Below are positions 34,747 through 45,626 of a stretch of 64,000 bases of DNA, in pieces. Every line of letters starts with the position of its first letter. Within the stretch, counting starts at the first letter, position 1. Both the position numbers and the translations under genes were made by a program. The notes beneath the pieces were generated by a model. The model made no database searches, was not told the DNA's origin, and worked only from the letters and a program-made list of their open reading frames with translations. Source of the stretch: Gremmenia infestans (Eukaryota; Ascomycota; Leotiomycetes; Helotiales; Hamatocanthoscyphaceae); contig JAFEVB010000008.1 of the NCBI GenBank assembly GCA_032629725.1, positions 1,302,001-1,366,000 of the forward strand, read 5' to 3'.

Positions 34747-35829
34747 TTAAGCAGCCGCAGTTCCAACTTTCGATCTACTTTTCATCAACGGCTGAATCTT
34801 CTCGCCGAAGTTGTCAAGTCCAATAAGGAAGTCATCAAACGTTAACATGATACCCTTTGTTCCTGGAGTCCCCGCTGCCTCATCTAACAAACCAGCTACC
34901 GTTGCATATGATCCTATCAGAGTCCCCTGATTGAAGTTGACTGCACCTTCAGGAAGGTTTATGGCCTTCGCCGTAGCGCTCCCATCCGCCTTTGTATCTT
35001 TACTCCCTTGGTCAGCCATCCACGCAAGAGCATCCACATCAGCCCCCTCACGATAACTATTCCACTTTGCATGAGCAAGCTCGTCGGTCTCATCCGCAAT
35101 AACCATGAACAAAACGTAGGCTCCCACATCTCTTTCTGCCTTCTTGGCAGCTTCGACTAGACGTTCATTCGCAGGTGCAACAGCAGTCGGATTATTAATC
35201 CCAACTCCCATGACAAAGTTAAAGTCCGCATATTGAGAAGCAAACTCCATGCCCCGTCCGCTCTGGCCCGCAGCCACAATCTTGATCTCTTTTGATGGCT
35301 GCGGCGACATCTTGCAATCTGTCATAGTAAAGTGCTTGCCCTGAAAGTTCGAGACTCCCTTTGCCCACAGTTCCTTCATGACCTGGACATACTCCGTAGC
35401 ATAATCGTATCTGTAGCCGAAGTACGCGTTTCCTGGCCAAATACCCATCTGACTGTATTCAGCTTCCTGCCAGCCCGTCACGATGTTGATTCCGAATCGA
35501 CCGGGCGCAATCGAGTCGATAGTTGTCGCCATACGCGCAACGAGAGCTGGTGGAAGAGTGAGGATAGCTGTAGATGCGAAAAGCTTGATCTTTGAAGTGA
35601 CTGCTGCGAGACCAGCCATCAGAGTGAAGGATTCAAGATTGTGATCCCAAAACTCGGTCTTTCCTCCGAATCCTCGGAGCTTGATCATGCTAAGAGCGAA
35701 ATCAAGATTATATTTCTCTGCCTTTTGAACAATTTGCTTGTTTAACTCGAAACTGGGCATGTATTGGGGGGAATTGGTGCTAATGAGCCAGCCATTATTG
35801 CCGATTGGGATGAACACGCCAATTTCCAT
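34747..35829 (-). CDS. RutA-type flavin-dependent pyrimidine monooxygenase
   Basis: Luciferase-like (LLM-class) FMN-dependent monooxygenase closely resembling bacterial RutA, which uses a flavin-N5-peroxide to open the uracil ring to 3-ureidoacrylate in the Rut pyrimidine-nitrogen pathway. The gene is a single intronless frame of 360 aa. Blocks I recognise from RutA run throughout: IPIGNNGWLIST; ALSMIKLRGFGGKTEFWDHN; LESFTLMAGLAAVTS; TLPPALVARMATTIDSI; RFGINIVTGWQ; MGIWPGNAYFGYRYDY; YVLFMVIADETDELA; and LTFDDFLIGLDNFGE. A poorly conserved tail (KVGTAAA) ends it, with no peroxisomal or mitochondrial signal. No rutB-G genes adjoin; neighbours are coq5 and a membrane-protein gene. Lack of introns and closeness to bacterial sequence suggest ancient transfer from bacteria (inference). 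Substrate may have shifted. Confidence 0.85.
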   Translation of the reverse strand: MEIGVFIPIGNNGWLISTNSPQYMPSFELNKQIVQKAEKYNLDFALSMIKLRGFGGKTEFWDHNLESFTLMAGLAAVTSKIKLFASTAILTLPPALVARMATTIDSIAPGRFGINIVTGWQEAEYSQMGIWPGNAYFGYRYDYATEYVQVMKELWAKGVSNFQGKHFTMTDCKMSPQPSKEIKIVAAGQSGRGMEFASQYADFNFVMGVGINNPTAVAPANERLVEAAKKAERDVGAYVLFMVIADETDELAHAKWNSYREGADVDALAWMADQGSKDTKADGSATAKAINLPEGAVNFNQGTLIGSYATVAGLLDEAAGTPGTKGIMLTFDDFLIGLDNFGEKIQPLMKSRSKVGTAAA

Positions 35830-36571
35830 GTTGAATCACCGATACAACTTGAGGAATTAAGAGTATGATAGGGGTCAAAAGGCAGAAAAAATAAATGAAG
35901 AGATACATCAAACTCTTGAGTGAGAATATAAGAACAAGCGACGAAAAGGAAGACGCGACTTGCAGAGTGGATATTGATAACTACGGATCTCCGTCTCCCC
36001 ATGAGCGATAGAGAGAGGATAAGCTCACTGGAGGAATCGTCCGACCGACGGCGTATACTGTTGGGAGGCGTCGGAAGAAGAGAAGTGGGATGGATGGGAA
36101 CCCCCGAAGATAACAAGGAACAAGACAAGAATATTACTAATCGATATCACGTGGACGCCCCCCCTTTTCTTGCTCATCCTTGTACCCTTCTATACGGTGG
36201 TTTAGAGGTTTACGCTATGTCTATTCTCTTGTTCTACAACGTCCAGCATGCCATCCACATAAATCCGCAAAACATATGATTATTTCGAAATAGTATCCAA
36301 AGTGGTGGAAGAAAATCAATACATTTTTTCCCAAGAGTCCTCTTTCCCTCAATTATTTCTTCAATCCAACGCCGCTAAAACATCCTATCTAATTATCATA
36401 TATGGAAGCTCCCTTCGGCTTCCTCAGCCAACTCCAAAAAATTACAGCCCTTCTCAAGGATGCCTTCCTTTCACTTCAGGTACATTTGGCGAATACTGAC
36501 TTCGTTAGTCTCTCTTCATTCAACAAACTAGTGGACCACCCATCTAGAATAATCCTTTAGCTGATGATTGG
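35830..36571. other. Intergenic, rutA-like gene to membrane-protein gene
   Basis: 742 bases. The 35880-36100 part should be the rutA-like promoter and leader. CACGTG lies at 36148-36153. AT-rich DNA follows. No gene seen. Confidence 0.5.
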
Positions 36572-38532
36572 CTATAAATCTGGTGCGGCATATATCACAT
36601 GAGATAATGATACCACTACAAATGCCATAACCATATAAGGGATAGCAACTATCACGATGAAAAGTAGCGTCCATGTAATGATAGAGATCGGTTTCTTCTT
36701 CATCATCCGCCCCATTATTCCTTGTTTCAAAACGCGTTGAAGATCTGGATCCGTGAATATCAATATCCATAACCACAGCAGTACGATTATTGTTGCAACA
36801 TGACAGGCATAGGCCACCAGCATCGCTTCGAACGCATTGAACTTTTTCAAATCCAGAGTCATAAAAGTGGATGCCCTGTATGCCACATCTGTAAATTCAA
36901 AAACCACGTGTAGTAATATCTCGAGGGAAAATATATACCAAAGCCAAAGCAGCTTCCCATAACAGGGATTGGCATACAAGTCATGCCCGATGCTTATGGC
37001 GTTGAGAGAGCTATCAGGACGCTCGGCTGCGACTTGAAAGAATCCTTTGGTGGATGGTATGAGCTGCTCTGATGGCGGAGCCCTGGACACCGGCACTGTA
37101 TCTGAGGAGTGGTCTGAGTAGAATGCATCTAGAAACACTTGTCAACAAATACTCTTGACTCAGAGGCAGACTAAGACAGTGATGATATAAGATAGGAGAC
37201 CCAGTCAGCTCACCGAATATATTAGCAAGTGGCAAAACTAAAAGTGCTAAGGACAGTACTTGTCCAAATCCCCAAACATTCTGCATCTCAATGACATGTT
37301 CAACATCAGGATTTGATGTTGCAAAAATTTCTGGGATCTGTGCGCTCCCTCGAACCGAAAACAATCTCCCCATTCCCCACACAAGAGTCCCAGTCAACCA
37401 GGTGATCTTTAGCAGTTAGAATTTTGCATATCAGACGGGAAGATGATGTACCTCCCAAGCTCGTGAGCCATACATGTCATTGCCCGAAATGATCAACACA
37501 TAAAGAGACCGAACCAGCTTATACACGACACTTTTTATCGCCTTCATAAAACCCGCGCGGTCTTCTATATCTTCCAGCCTCAAAATAAAGGACTCAATCA
37601 GCTTCCACAGTCGACCGCATGGCATCCGACGAATAAGCGAACGTAAAGCAATGCGCTGATAGAAGAGCAGTAAGACCCGCGTTACAAAACAGTAAAGAAG
37701 GATGGTTAGCACAGCCGCTACATAGAAGTAGTTGTAACTCTTTCCAACCATACTATCTTCACCTGGCGGTTCGAAGACAAACTCCCATTCGATGTTAGGT
37801 TGGTAAAGACACCAGACTGGAAAATTTGACGGGATCGATAGTGATGGCACCGTATACCCAATAGGTACAAGAATACAAACGAGCATGAGCACCAGAATTG
37901 TCATACCGACGAGGCGGAAAGGACGAACTGTTTTGTTCGAGCGTAATTCGTCCCTTAGAACAGTGAGAGTAATGAGGTGCGTCGAAGTAGAGAACCTGCG
38001 ACAACGAATTAATGTAGTAAAAGTCAAAAGCTTAGAGAGAGCCAAGGGAGCCTATGAGCTATCTCAGGAGCCGGCATATAGGATCTCAAAAATAGCTCCC
38101 AGCTTCTCAGCTTGTGGAAAAAAATAGCTCTTATATATAAGAGTAAGCCTACCAAGCCATACCGAAAATCGATTGCCAGTGATAGAGTGGAATTCCAGAC
38201 TGGAGCTGAGATAGACCGCTTATAATAATCGATATTCCAGTGACAACTTGCTGATCACTCATGACTACAATAACAGTTCCCAGCGCGAAGGACCAACGGC
38301 ATAGCAAGGAATTCGAGTCATGGTAGGGTCTTTTGTGGTCGATAACAACTTTTGCAGTACAGCATATAAGTGTTAAGTAGGCAGTGCCGAGAAACGCGGA
38401 CAGTACCTGAAAAGGTAAGTGAAATTCGCCCACTTAACGCGAGACACTAACCCCAAGTCCAGATATGTCAGGATTAGGTTCTAGGGATGGGTAGGGAGTA
38501 CAATTCCAAGTGGAAGAAGGATATTTTGTCAT
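36572..38532 (-). CDS. Large multi-pass membrane protein, fungal family of unknown function
   Basis: Five exons: 38532-38452, 38406-38153, 37995-37452, 37406-37214 and 37128-36572, giving 542 aa. Introns are 45, 157, 45 and 85 nt with usable signals, and the sum is in frame. After a short extracellular-type N-terminus (TWNCTPYPSLEPNPDISGLG) come repeated hydrophobic segments: VLSAFLGTAYLTLICCTAKVV; FALGTVIVVMSDQQVVTGI; LVGMTILVLMLVCILVPIGY; YFYVAAVLTILLYCFVTRVLL; VLSLALLVLPLANIF; LWLWYIFSLEILLHVVFEF; VATIIVLLWLWILIF; and ISIITWTLLFIVIVAIPYMV. The segments around SDQQVVTGISIIISG and HWQSIFGMAWFSTSTHLITL are a pattern I associate with a large lineage-expanded family of ascomycete membrane proteins with no assigned function. 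The gene is tandem with the rutA-like gene, with no evident functional link. Confidence 0.75.
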
Positions 38533-39298
38533 GGTCGAGATGAAATGAAATCGGTGATGCAGGGAATAGCTATTGCCCAGAAAAGAAAAAGCGATCAAGA
38601 GACAAAGCAGCAACTACGCAGGAAATAAAAGAAGATCAAGAAACGAAAACACTTGTCGCCTTGGTTTTTGAACTGATAAAGACAGGATCATAATATGTGG
38701 TTCCACAGCAGATGTTCGTATTAAGGGGCCGGGCTGTAGACATGTAATACAACCCAAGTATAGGCTTGGGGCGCAGAGGGTTGCCTGAAATGCTAATTTG
38801 ATCAACAGCCATAAGTATAACGGGCTAGTAGCCACTTAGTGGCACCTTGAACAAATGTTGTCGCAAGATGATGAACGTTTCGAGAAGAAGAAAGAACGCG
38901 ATGGAGGAAGGGGACGGCCCCTTTCACGTGATATTTCTCACTGGCAAACCTTCCGTTCTCGGTGCACCTTCCTTCCTTTCCTTTCTTCTCCTAAAATCGT
39001 GATCAATTGGCCTCCCGTTATAGCGTCTTAATTGCTTCGAGTCATTTGATTATAAAGCTCCCTTATTTTCTTCTCTCCTTTTTTGAATTTTGAGATCTAA
39101 AGTAGAAATAAACCTCATTATTATTCTCTTTTCTTCCACGTAAAAAAAGCAAGCATCCTTGTCGGAGAATAATACGTCAGTACCCCACTATTGAAACCCC
39201 CGCCATCACCAACAAAAAAAAACTTATACGAAGTAATATCGATCCACAAACTGATCTTCAGTACTGTACCTCCCCATCCAACCCTCAACCACCAGACC
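38533..39298. promoter_or_regulatory. Divergent promoter region, membrane-protein gene and PGM-like gene
   Basis: 766 bases between divergent starts. The plus-side leader is strongly CT-rich (38965-39150), and CACGTG at 38925-38930 is embedded in TTTCACGTGATA. No coding frame supported. Confidence 0.5.
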
Positions 39299-40063
39299 AT
39301 GGCAAAAACATACCTCCACCTAGTCCGCCACGCGCAGGGCTACCACAACCTCAACACTGCAAACCACACCCTCCCCGACCCATCCCTCACCCCCCTCGGC
39401 GAGTCCCAATGTGCGACGCTCGCTCAAACCTTCCCCCACCATGCCCTCATCACCCATCTCGTCGCCTCGCCCCTCCGCCGAACCATCTACACCTGCCTGC
39501 TCTCCTTCCCCAACGAAGTAGCGTCCGGCAAGAAAGTGCTCGCTCTACCCGAACTACAGGAAACGTCCGATCTACCCTGTGATACAGGGTCTGAACCCAA
39601 GAAACTTGTAGAGGAGTTCGGGAAGGATGGGAAGGTGGAGTTGGGTCTTGTGCACGAGGGCTGGAATAGTAAGAAAGGGAAATGGTCACCGTCCGCCAGT
39701 GCGATCGAGGCGCGGGCCCGAGAAGCGCGTCTCTACCTCCGAACGCTGGGGACTGAAGCAGCGGCGAAGACCAATGAAGACCAGCATATTGTCGTTGTGA
39801 CGCATGGAGGGTATCTGCACTATTTCACCGAAGATTGGGATGGACATGAGAAGTTCACTGGGACGGGGTGGGCCAATACCGAGTATAGAGATTATGAGTT
39901 TGTGGATGGGGATGAGACGAATGCTGGGTTGATAGAGACGCATGAGAGTAGGAAACGTAGACTCGGGGATGAGATTCCCTTGACGAAAGATGAGCAGAGG
40001 GAGTTGAAGGCGAGTGCTGAGAAGGAGTGGAGTGAGAGTGGGTTCCAGGTGCCGAAATTGTGA
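39299..40063 (+). CDS. Phosphoglycerate-mutase-like (histidine phosphatase) protein
   Basis: Histidine-phosphatase-superfamily protein of 254 aa, intronless. The ATG at 39299 is used; the frame is open upstream but starts earlier than the conserved N-terminus. The catalytic phospho-His lies in LVRHAQGYHNL. Phosphate-binding Arg follows in PLRRTIYTCLLSF, the acid region near ELQETSDLPCDTGS, and the second His in VVVTHGGYLHYF. The pattern is that of small fungal PGAM-like phosphatases (Pmu1/Det1-type), not the glycolytic mutase. Substrate unknown, probably cytosolic. The coding strand is unusually C-rich at its start compared with neighbours. Confidence 0.88.
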   Translation: MAKTYLHLVRHAQGYHNLNTANHTLPDPSLTPLGESQCATLAQTFPHHALITHLVASPLRRTIYTCLLSFPNEVASGKKVLALPELQETSDLPCDTGSEPKKLVEEFGKDGKVELGLVHEGWNSKKGKWSPSASAIEARAREARLYLRTLGTEAAAKTNEDQHIVVVTHGGYLHYFTEDWDGHEKFTGTGWANTEYRDYEFVDGDETNAGLIETHESRKRRLGDEIPLTKDEQRELKASAEKEWSESGFQVPKL

Positions 40064-41654
40064 TCAAGTCCTCTTTCTAGGAAGAAGATGCTGCAATTGC
40101 CTTTTACTTTGTAGATCTGCATATAGAGAGAAGATACTTAGACATAGATAGAAGTAGAACGTAGAAACATTTAAGCTAAGATAATAGATATGATAATAGA
40201 ACTATAATTGACACCTTGCATATAGGTACCTACCCCACCTACTTGTCAAACCCTCAAATCCTTCTTACAGTAAAACAAAACAACAGCACGCCTCAAACCT
40301 CGCCTCGTACACGCTTGTACACGTAGCCCACTAAAGAACCAGACGCCCCCAAGAGAAGAAGAGGAAACCTCAGCGCTTACTAAAGTACCACTACATCTGA
40401 AACAAGGCTGAGAAGAGCAAACAAAGGAGGCTGTAAAGAAAACCATTGCCTGCGCATGCATGCATGCTGCATTCTACTCCACTGCACAATACTCCGTAAC
40501 ATCAGCGAACCAGCCAATCGCTACATATGACTAATAAGACATTTAAAGAAGTAGGTACGTACAGTACTGTAGGTACAGTTCACCCCTCCTTCCCCCTCCC
40601 CGTACATCGACGTCCGCAAATACCCCATGGAGACTATTTAGCGTGAAATGAAATAAAATGAAATGAAAGATTTCCTTCCGTCTATATACTCTAAAAACAT
40701 AAGCTGCAATAATTATTAGACCAAGGTAAAGTGACACTTTCGCGGCCAAACATCCGTTCCGTTCCGTCAATTTCTCAAATCCGAGCTCTTTAAGTGGTGC
40801 GCGAGGGATAACATATGTACGGAGCGGAGTACTGTACGGAGGTATGTGTCCATTCAAGGGGAAGAGCGATGATAAACAAGGTAGGCACGTTGGGTGGATC
40901 TTGGATGACTTCATTTTGCATACTTACCCATGTAGGTAGGCAAGGGTTCAGAGGACTGGGTTTAATTTGGGGCAATGCGCTGATTTACTTGCAGCGGCAG
41001 CGTATGGCATGAGAGATTTAATTCTGAATGAGTGCGAGTGCGAGCAAGTTGAGGAATTAATCTTGAAGTAGTAGAACGCTTAATTTTTATTCAAGGGTAT
41101 AGAGCTCTTTGCACAACTGTACTGTGTTTATCCTCATCTCATCAAATCATCTCTCTTCCCCACAACTCTCCTTCTTATGTTCATGTATTTTTCATGGCTT
41201 TATCTCGCCATGCCACAAAATACAAGTTTCCCAATCCAAAACTCCTGAGCGATAAAAGGAACGATACAGCGAATGTAACCGGCGACTCCGAATTTGAAAA
41301 CGCCAGGAATGTCACATCTCTTCCTACTTGAACATTGGCCCAATAGCAGGAAACAAATAAAACAAATCGCCATATGTACTCCGGTGGCGTGTATTTACCG
41401 ACGAATCCTGTCCCGTGCTATGCTATGCTATGCTATGCCATATAATATTTGTACCGTTTTTTGTATATGAGAGAATCGAAGCGAACTGTTTTTTTTGGTC
41501 GTGAAGCTATGTCCCGCAAAGATGGCGTGGCATTGCAGCCTTCTCGAGGATCCAGGGGCTTTTCTGCCTGACACATCGGCCGAATCGATAGTGGTTCGGG
41601 CATGATTTTGGGGGGGTATATGGAAAGAGAAGAAAGGTGGAATCTGGAAGGCGT
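40064..41654. other. Long intergenic spacer between convergent genes
   Basis: About 1.6 kb with no supported gene. It contains GGTACCTAC/GTAGGTAC motifs (40226-40240, 40551-40575), the 12-bp palindrome TACAGTACTGTA at 40560-40571, an AAATG-type microsatellite (40650-40670) and a CTATG pentamer repeat at 41417-41438. Confidence 0.5.
41417..41438 (+). repeat. CTATG pentanucleotide microsatellite
   Basis: About four and a half consecutive GCTAT units (GTGCTATGCTATGCTATGCT) in non-coding DNA downstream of the GT32 gene. Confidence 0.8.
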
Positions 41655-43534
41655 CTAAGGGTATTCCCAGCTAATTTCGTAGTGGGGTATATCTGGACCG
41701 TCCCATTTCTCACCGTATGGGTTCTTACGGCCGTGAGAGAAAAAACCATCGTGGGCGCGCTGGATCACGTTCAACCATGAAGATGGTTCAGGGTTTTTGA
41801 GCCACTATTCGAACATTAGTAATAAATTCAACGGAAGAAATCAGCATAACTGACCTGGTTATGAACGTGATATGTCCACGCACCCCGGAGGAAGTGCTCC
41901 ATCGTCCGGTTCGTTGGCGGATAGTTGTCTTCCTCAATTTTGTACTCCGCCTTCATCAGAGCGTCTTTGTCGAGTACCGACTCTGACTCTTCAGACTTTG
42001 CTTCCGCTCTTTCCTCAACTGCATTCTCATCCCTCTTTATTTCCCAGAAATGCCCCCTGGTTCTTGTCTTGTCCGATGCCAACTTCAGCTGTGGTCCGTC
42101 ATAACTATCCCATTCATCGTCCAACGGGAATGCTTTCTTCCCCTTGAAGACTTGCCCATAATCGTGTAGACATGGCACAGTGCATTTTCCTAGTCTACCC
42201 CAATTAAATTCTGTCCAAATTGGGTCAAATGCTGCCGTCTCTAACATGTGGAACTCTTGATTTCGATGATCTTTGACCGTCATAACTCCAATCACTCTCG
42301 GGTGGAAATTGAGACCCATTCGAACTCCCCCACGGAGGAGATAGGAGGAGAGCGAAGAATTAGCAGATAGAGACATAATGGCAGTGTTGTAATCTCCAGG
42401 GGAAGGATGTCCGCCCCATCGCTCAGCGAACGAGTGGTCATCTCCGATTAATAGTGGGCGCATATCTCTGAGCATAACAACGTCCATATCGAAGTAGGCT
42501 CCTCCATAAATGTGTAGAACGACGAAACGTACAGCGTCTGAGACTGCAACGGGGAGGAACGTCATTTGCTTCTCCGTCAAAACAAGCCATTCTTGGTCAT
42601 TGGCATCGCGGAGTAACCCATCTGCAACTAGTGTTTCGCCCTTTGAGTTTGGTTTTCCAGGCGTCTTGTAATAGCCAACCCCATCTGTGTTGTCGCCCTT
42701 TGGAAGTGGGATCCTGGAAGGAAATTTCCATGTCATCAAAACGATATCTCCCCGCTGGACAAATGGCAAAAACTTCTCGAATAATGGGTCATGGTTCAGC
42801 ATCTTGTCTACTGCTTTTGGATCTCGATCCCCATCCAACCATATAAATAATCGGGTACATGGGATGTTCTGTGTGTGGAAATGGCTTTTCACAAATAACT
42901 CAACTCGCCAGGTTGCAGGCCCCGTCCAGTAGACGTGATAAGGCACAATAGGTCCGTCGCATTTGCCAGGGGAGTCTTTCGAGGCGTGTTTGTAGGAAGG
43001 GTATTCTTCGAGGGTATTATCTGCGCCATCAGAGTTGAGATACTCTGCAAGCTTTGGTGGTTGTTCACTCGCTCGTTCGCCTCGGGCGGGGGTGTAAAAG
43101 TATTCCTTCTCGCCCTCCTCCATATACTTCAAACAATCTTGTACGTATGGCATCTTCTCAATATTCTCGTATGATCCTCTGCATTCTTCCACCAGTTTTG
43201 TGAGGTTCGCAACGGTGTCGACGTCTGGCCGCTTTCCCAGGTAGTCGTCCCTGGGCACGACCAAACTTTCAGGTCTATTGAACCAATTGGCATTGGGTTT
43301 GATTTTCTCGACTTTTAATTTGGTCGAAGGCAATTGAACAGATCCAGATCCATTGAAATCTGAAGATGAGGACCCTGGGCGAGGAGGACTTCTGTAGAGG
43401 TCGGCTGGCGATTTTGGGAACGAGCCTCTCTGAAAAACGAGCACAGCTAGACAGAGAAAAGTATAGAGAGTTGCTGCTACCAGCACACTTTGGAAAACCC
43501 CCCAAGCATTCCTTGCGCAGCTCTTCTTAGCCAT
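41655..43534 (-). CDS. GT32-family glycosyltransferase (Och1-like), Golgi type II
   Basis: Predicted Golgi mannosyl- or other hexosyltransferase of family GT32. Two exons, 43534-41855 and 41804-41655, are joined by a 50-nt intron (GTCAGT donor, ACTAAT branch, ATAG acceptor), giving 609 aa. Without splicing the frame stops 8 codons after HNQ. Splicing restores an aromatic C-terminus (WLKNPEPSSWLNVIQRAHDG ... ISWEYP). A type II signal anchor lies at about residues 14-33 (FQSVLVAATLYTFLCLAVLVF). The lumenal part has YHVYWTGPATW, the GT32 sugar-binding block FLPVAVSDAVRFVVLHIYGG and the metal-binding DxD in AYFDMDVV near residue 347. HYNTAIM-type acceptor-side motifs follow (GDYNTAIMSLS, HNQWL). 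The acceptor is unknown; cell-wall or N-glycan mannan is likely by family. Confidence 0.9.
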
Positions 43535-45626
43535 CGTGTCTGGAGATTTGGGCCACGCGTCGGCTCCGTCGTAATCCCCCGTTGAACAAGCAAACTATTG
43601 AGTTGGTAAAGTTGAAAAGCAGTCGTGAGGTATTAGGACAGTGCAGGCGCCATAAATCAATGATATAGGAGGCTTGAAAATCGCAATGGGGCTTGGTTTG
43701 TTGGTTGAAGGATTCTAAATCCACCCTGTCAGTCAGGTACCAGTACGTAAAAGGCACAGCCCAAATGAGGGGAGAGAGGGCTTACGTCGAGAGCCACTAC
43801 AGGCAGCAACTTTATGAATTAAGAAGAGAAGATAGGTATCATGAAGAAGAAAAGGAAAGACAAGGTGATTGTTTGTGCGTGTGTGCGTGGGGGAGTGAGT
43901 GAATGGGTTGGAAGGAGGAGCGTAGGTAGAAGTAGAAGCGGGATGGAAGGTCTCAAGAGCCACGGTTAGGGGTCGACAATTTGGGGCGATAAATTAGTGG
44001 TGCAGGGCGGCAGGAACGAAAAAGGTTGGTAAATTTGGCCACAATGGTCGAAGCGCAATTCGCACAGGCAGTACAGGTACCTAGGTACTTTCTCGAATGT
44101 CTTTTTTGGCAGGGGGTGGAGAAGGGGGGATAATGGGGTTCTAATGATATACTTGTAGACGATGTACTGTATTGTATCAAGACTCAGGAGTGGGCAAAAG
44201 ACAAGAGCAGCTTATCCACATCTAAGGCAACCTGGATGGTTATGAGGTAAATATTTTGGTATTCCACAAATGAATCTGGTCTGATACCTAAGGAAGAGGT
44301 AATCTTACCTAGGTAAGTAGTAGTAAGTATGAAGTAGTCGGCATTTTTGCTACTATTTCCATCATGCATCCGCGGTCAGCCCTGCTGTGCCTGCGCTGAG
44401 CATGAGCCTTGTAGAGGTATTTACGATGCATCACCGCAACGATCTACTGATCAGTAGTAGTGCGGATACTTTTCTTCCTTCCTTCACTCTGACTCCTGCT
44501 TTGATAATGATAATATAATCTTGCTGTACTGTAAAGAAAATGAAGAATAGATAGCTTCGTGCCCTACTCTCGTTCTCGGTCTCGGTCCCATCTGAGGGAA
44601 AGGGAACTGGCGACTACCTAGGTACTTTCTAGTGAGGTACGAGTAAGGTAAGGCCCGTAAGTTTGGGGTTGACATGTGCTACCGTAGCATCAAGATTCAT
44701 CGCTTTCCAGAGGACCAAAACGTGTTTCCATGCTGGGTCACCCTACTACTGTATAGCCAATCTCAGCTCAGGGCAGACCGTGCAGGGCGGGAGCGACGCG
44801 ACATTGGGTCTTTGCCGTTGGACTATCGCAGCATAGCCTCAATCATTAGATGGAGGTGGACCCCTGAGTCCAGAAGGGGTATAGAAGATGCAGTCTTGTA
44901 TAATCCGCTATCAGACTGTATCAAAGTACCTTACGTAACTTGACTATACGGTATCCAGGCGTAGACACGAAACTGATCGCCTTTTAATACTTTACCAAGC
45001 CACCTAGGGACGTATTCGCATCAATAACAGGACTTCTTATAGTAAGTATATCTAGGTACCTATGGGCAGGCAGGTGTTCGCTTTCAAAACAATGCCTTTC
45101 TTTTGTTTGTATCATCTTGTCCTTCTGACCCCACCCCATAGCTCCCACAATGCACCTACAATACAGTATGAGAAGCCTAGCCCCGGACTCGACGCCCACA
45201 GTTTCATTCCCCCATGATGCTATTGGCCGACCAGAATAAGAGGCTTTTACTGCAGTGGACTTTCCATGCGGGTAAAAAAAAGTCTTGGCCTTCGCTTACA
45301 GCAATCGGCGGGGAGTCGGGTCTCCTGTGACGCGAGTCCCTTTCAACCGTCCTGTCCTCCGCGCAATGTTGCCCGATCCAGCGAGAATCGGAATATCTTC
45401 ACTAAATTGCTCCGTACGGTATCGCAGATGATCGTTTGCTTGGCTTCTACAGTACAAGAAAATTACGAAGTACAGTAGCAAGCTGACGTGGGTCGCGGTC
45501 GCAGTTCGTTCGTTTCACCGTGGAACGGTGTGAGAACTAGCCATCTTTGTCGCATACTTCGCTTCGTCTCGTTGCAACTGTTTGCGATCTTCCTCCCTCC
45601 CTATCGCACTCCATGCCAAATGAGGC
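43535..45626. other. Long divergent spacer rich in CCTAGGTAC motifs
   Basis: About 2.1 kb upstream of both the GT32 and hydrolase-like genes. No gene supported. Several near-palindromic CCTAGGTAC elements lie here: AGGTACCTAGGTACTT at 44075-44090, TTACCTAGGTAAG near 44306, CTACCTAGGTACTTTCT near 44613 and TCTAGGTACCTA near 45051. The GT32 leader (43540-43720) is CA-rich. Confidence 0.55.
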
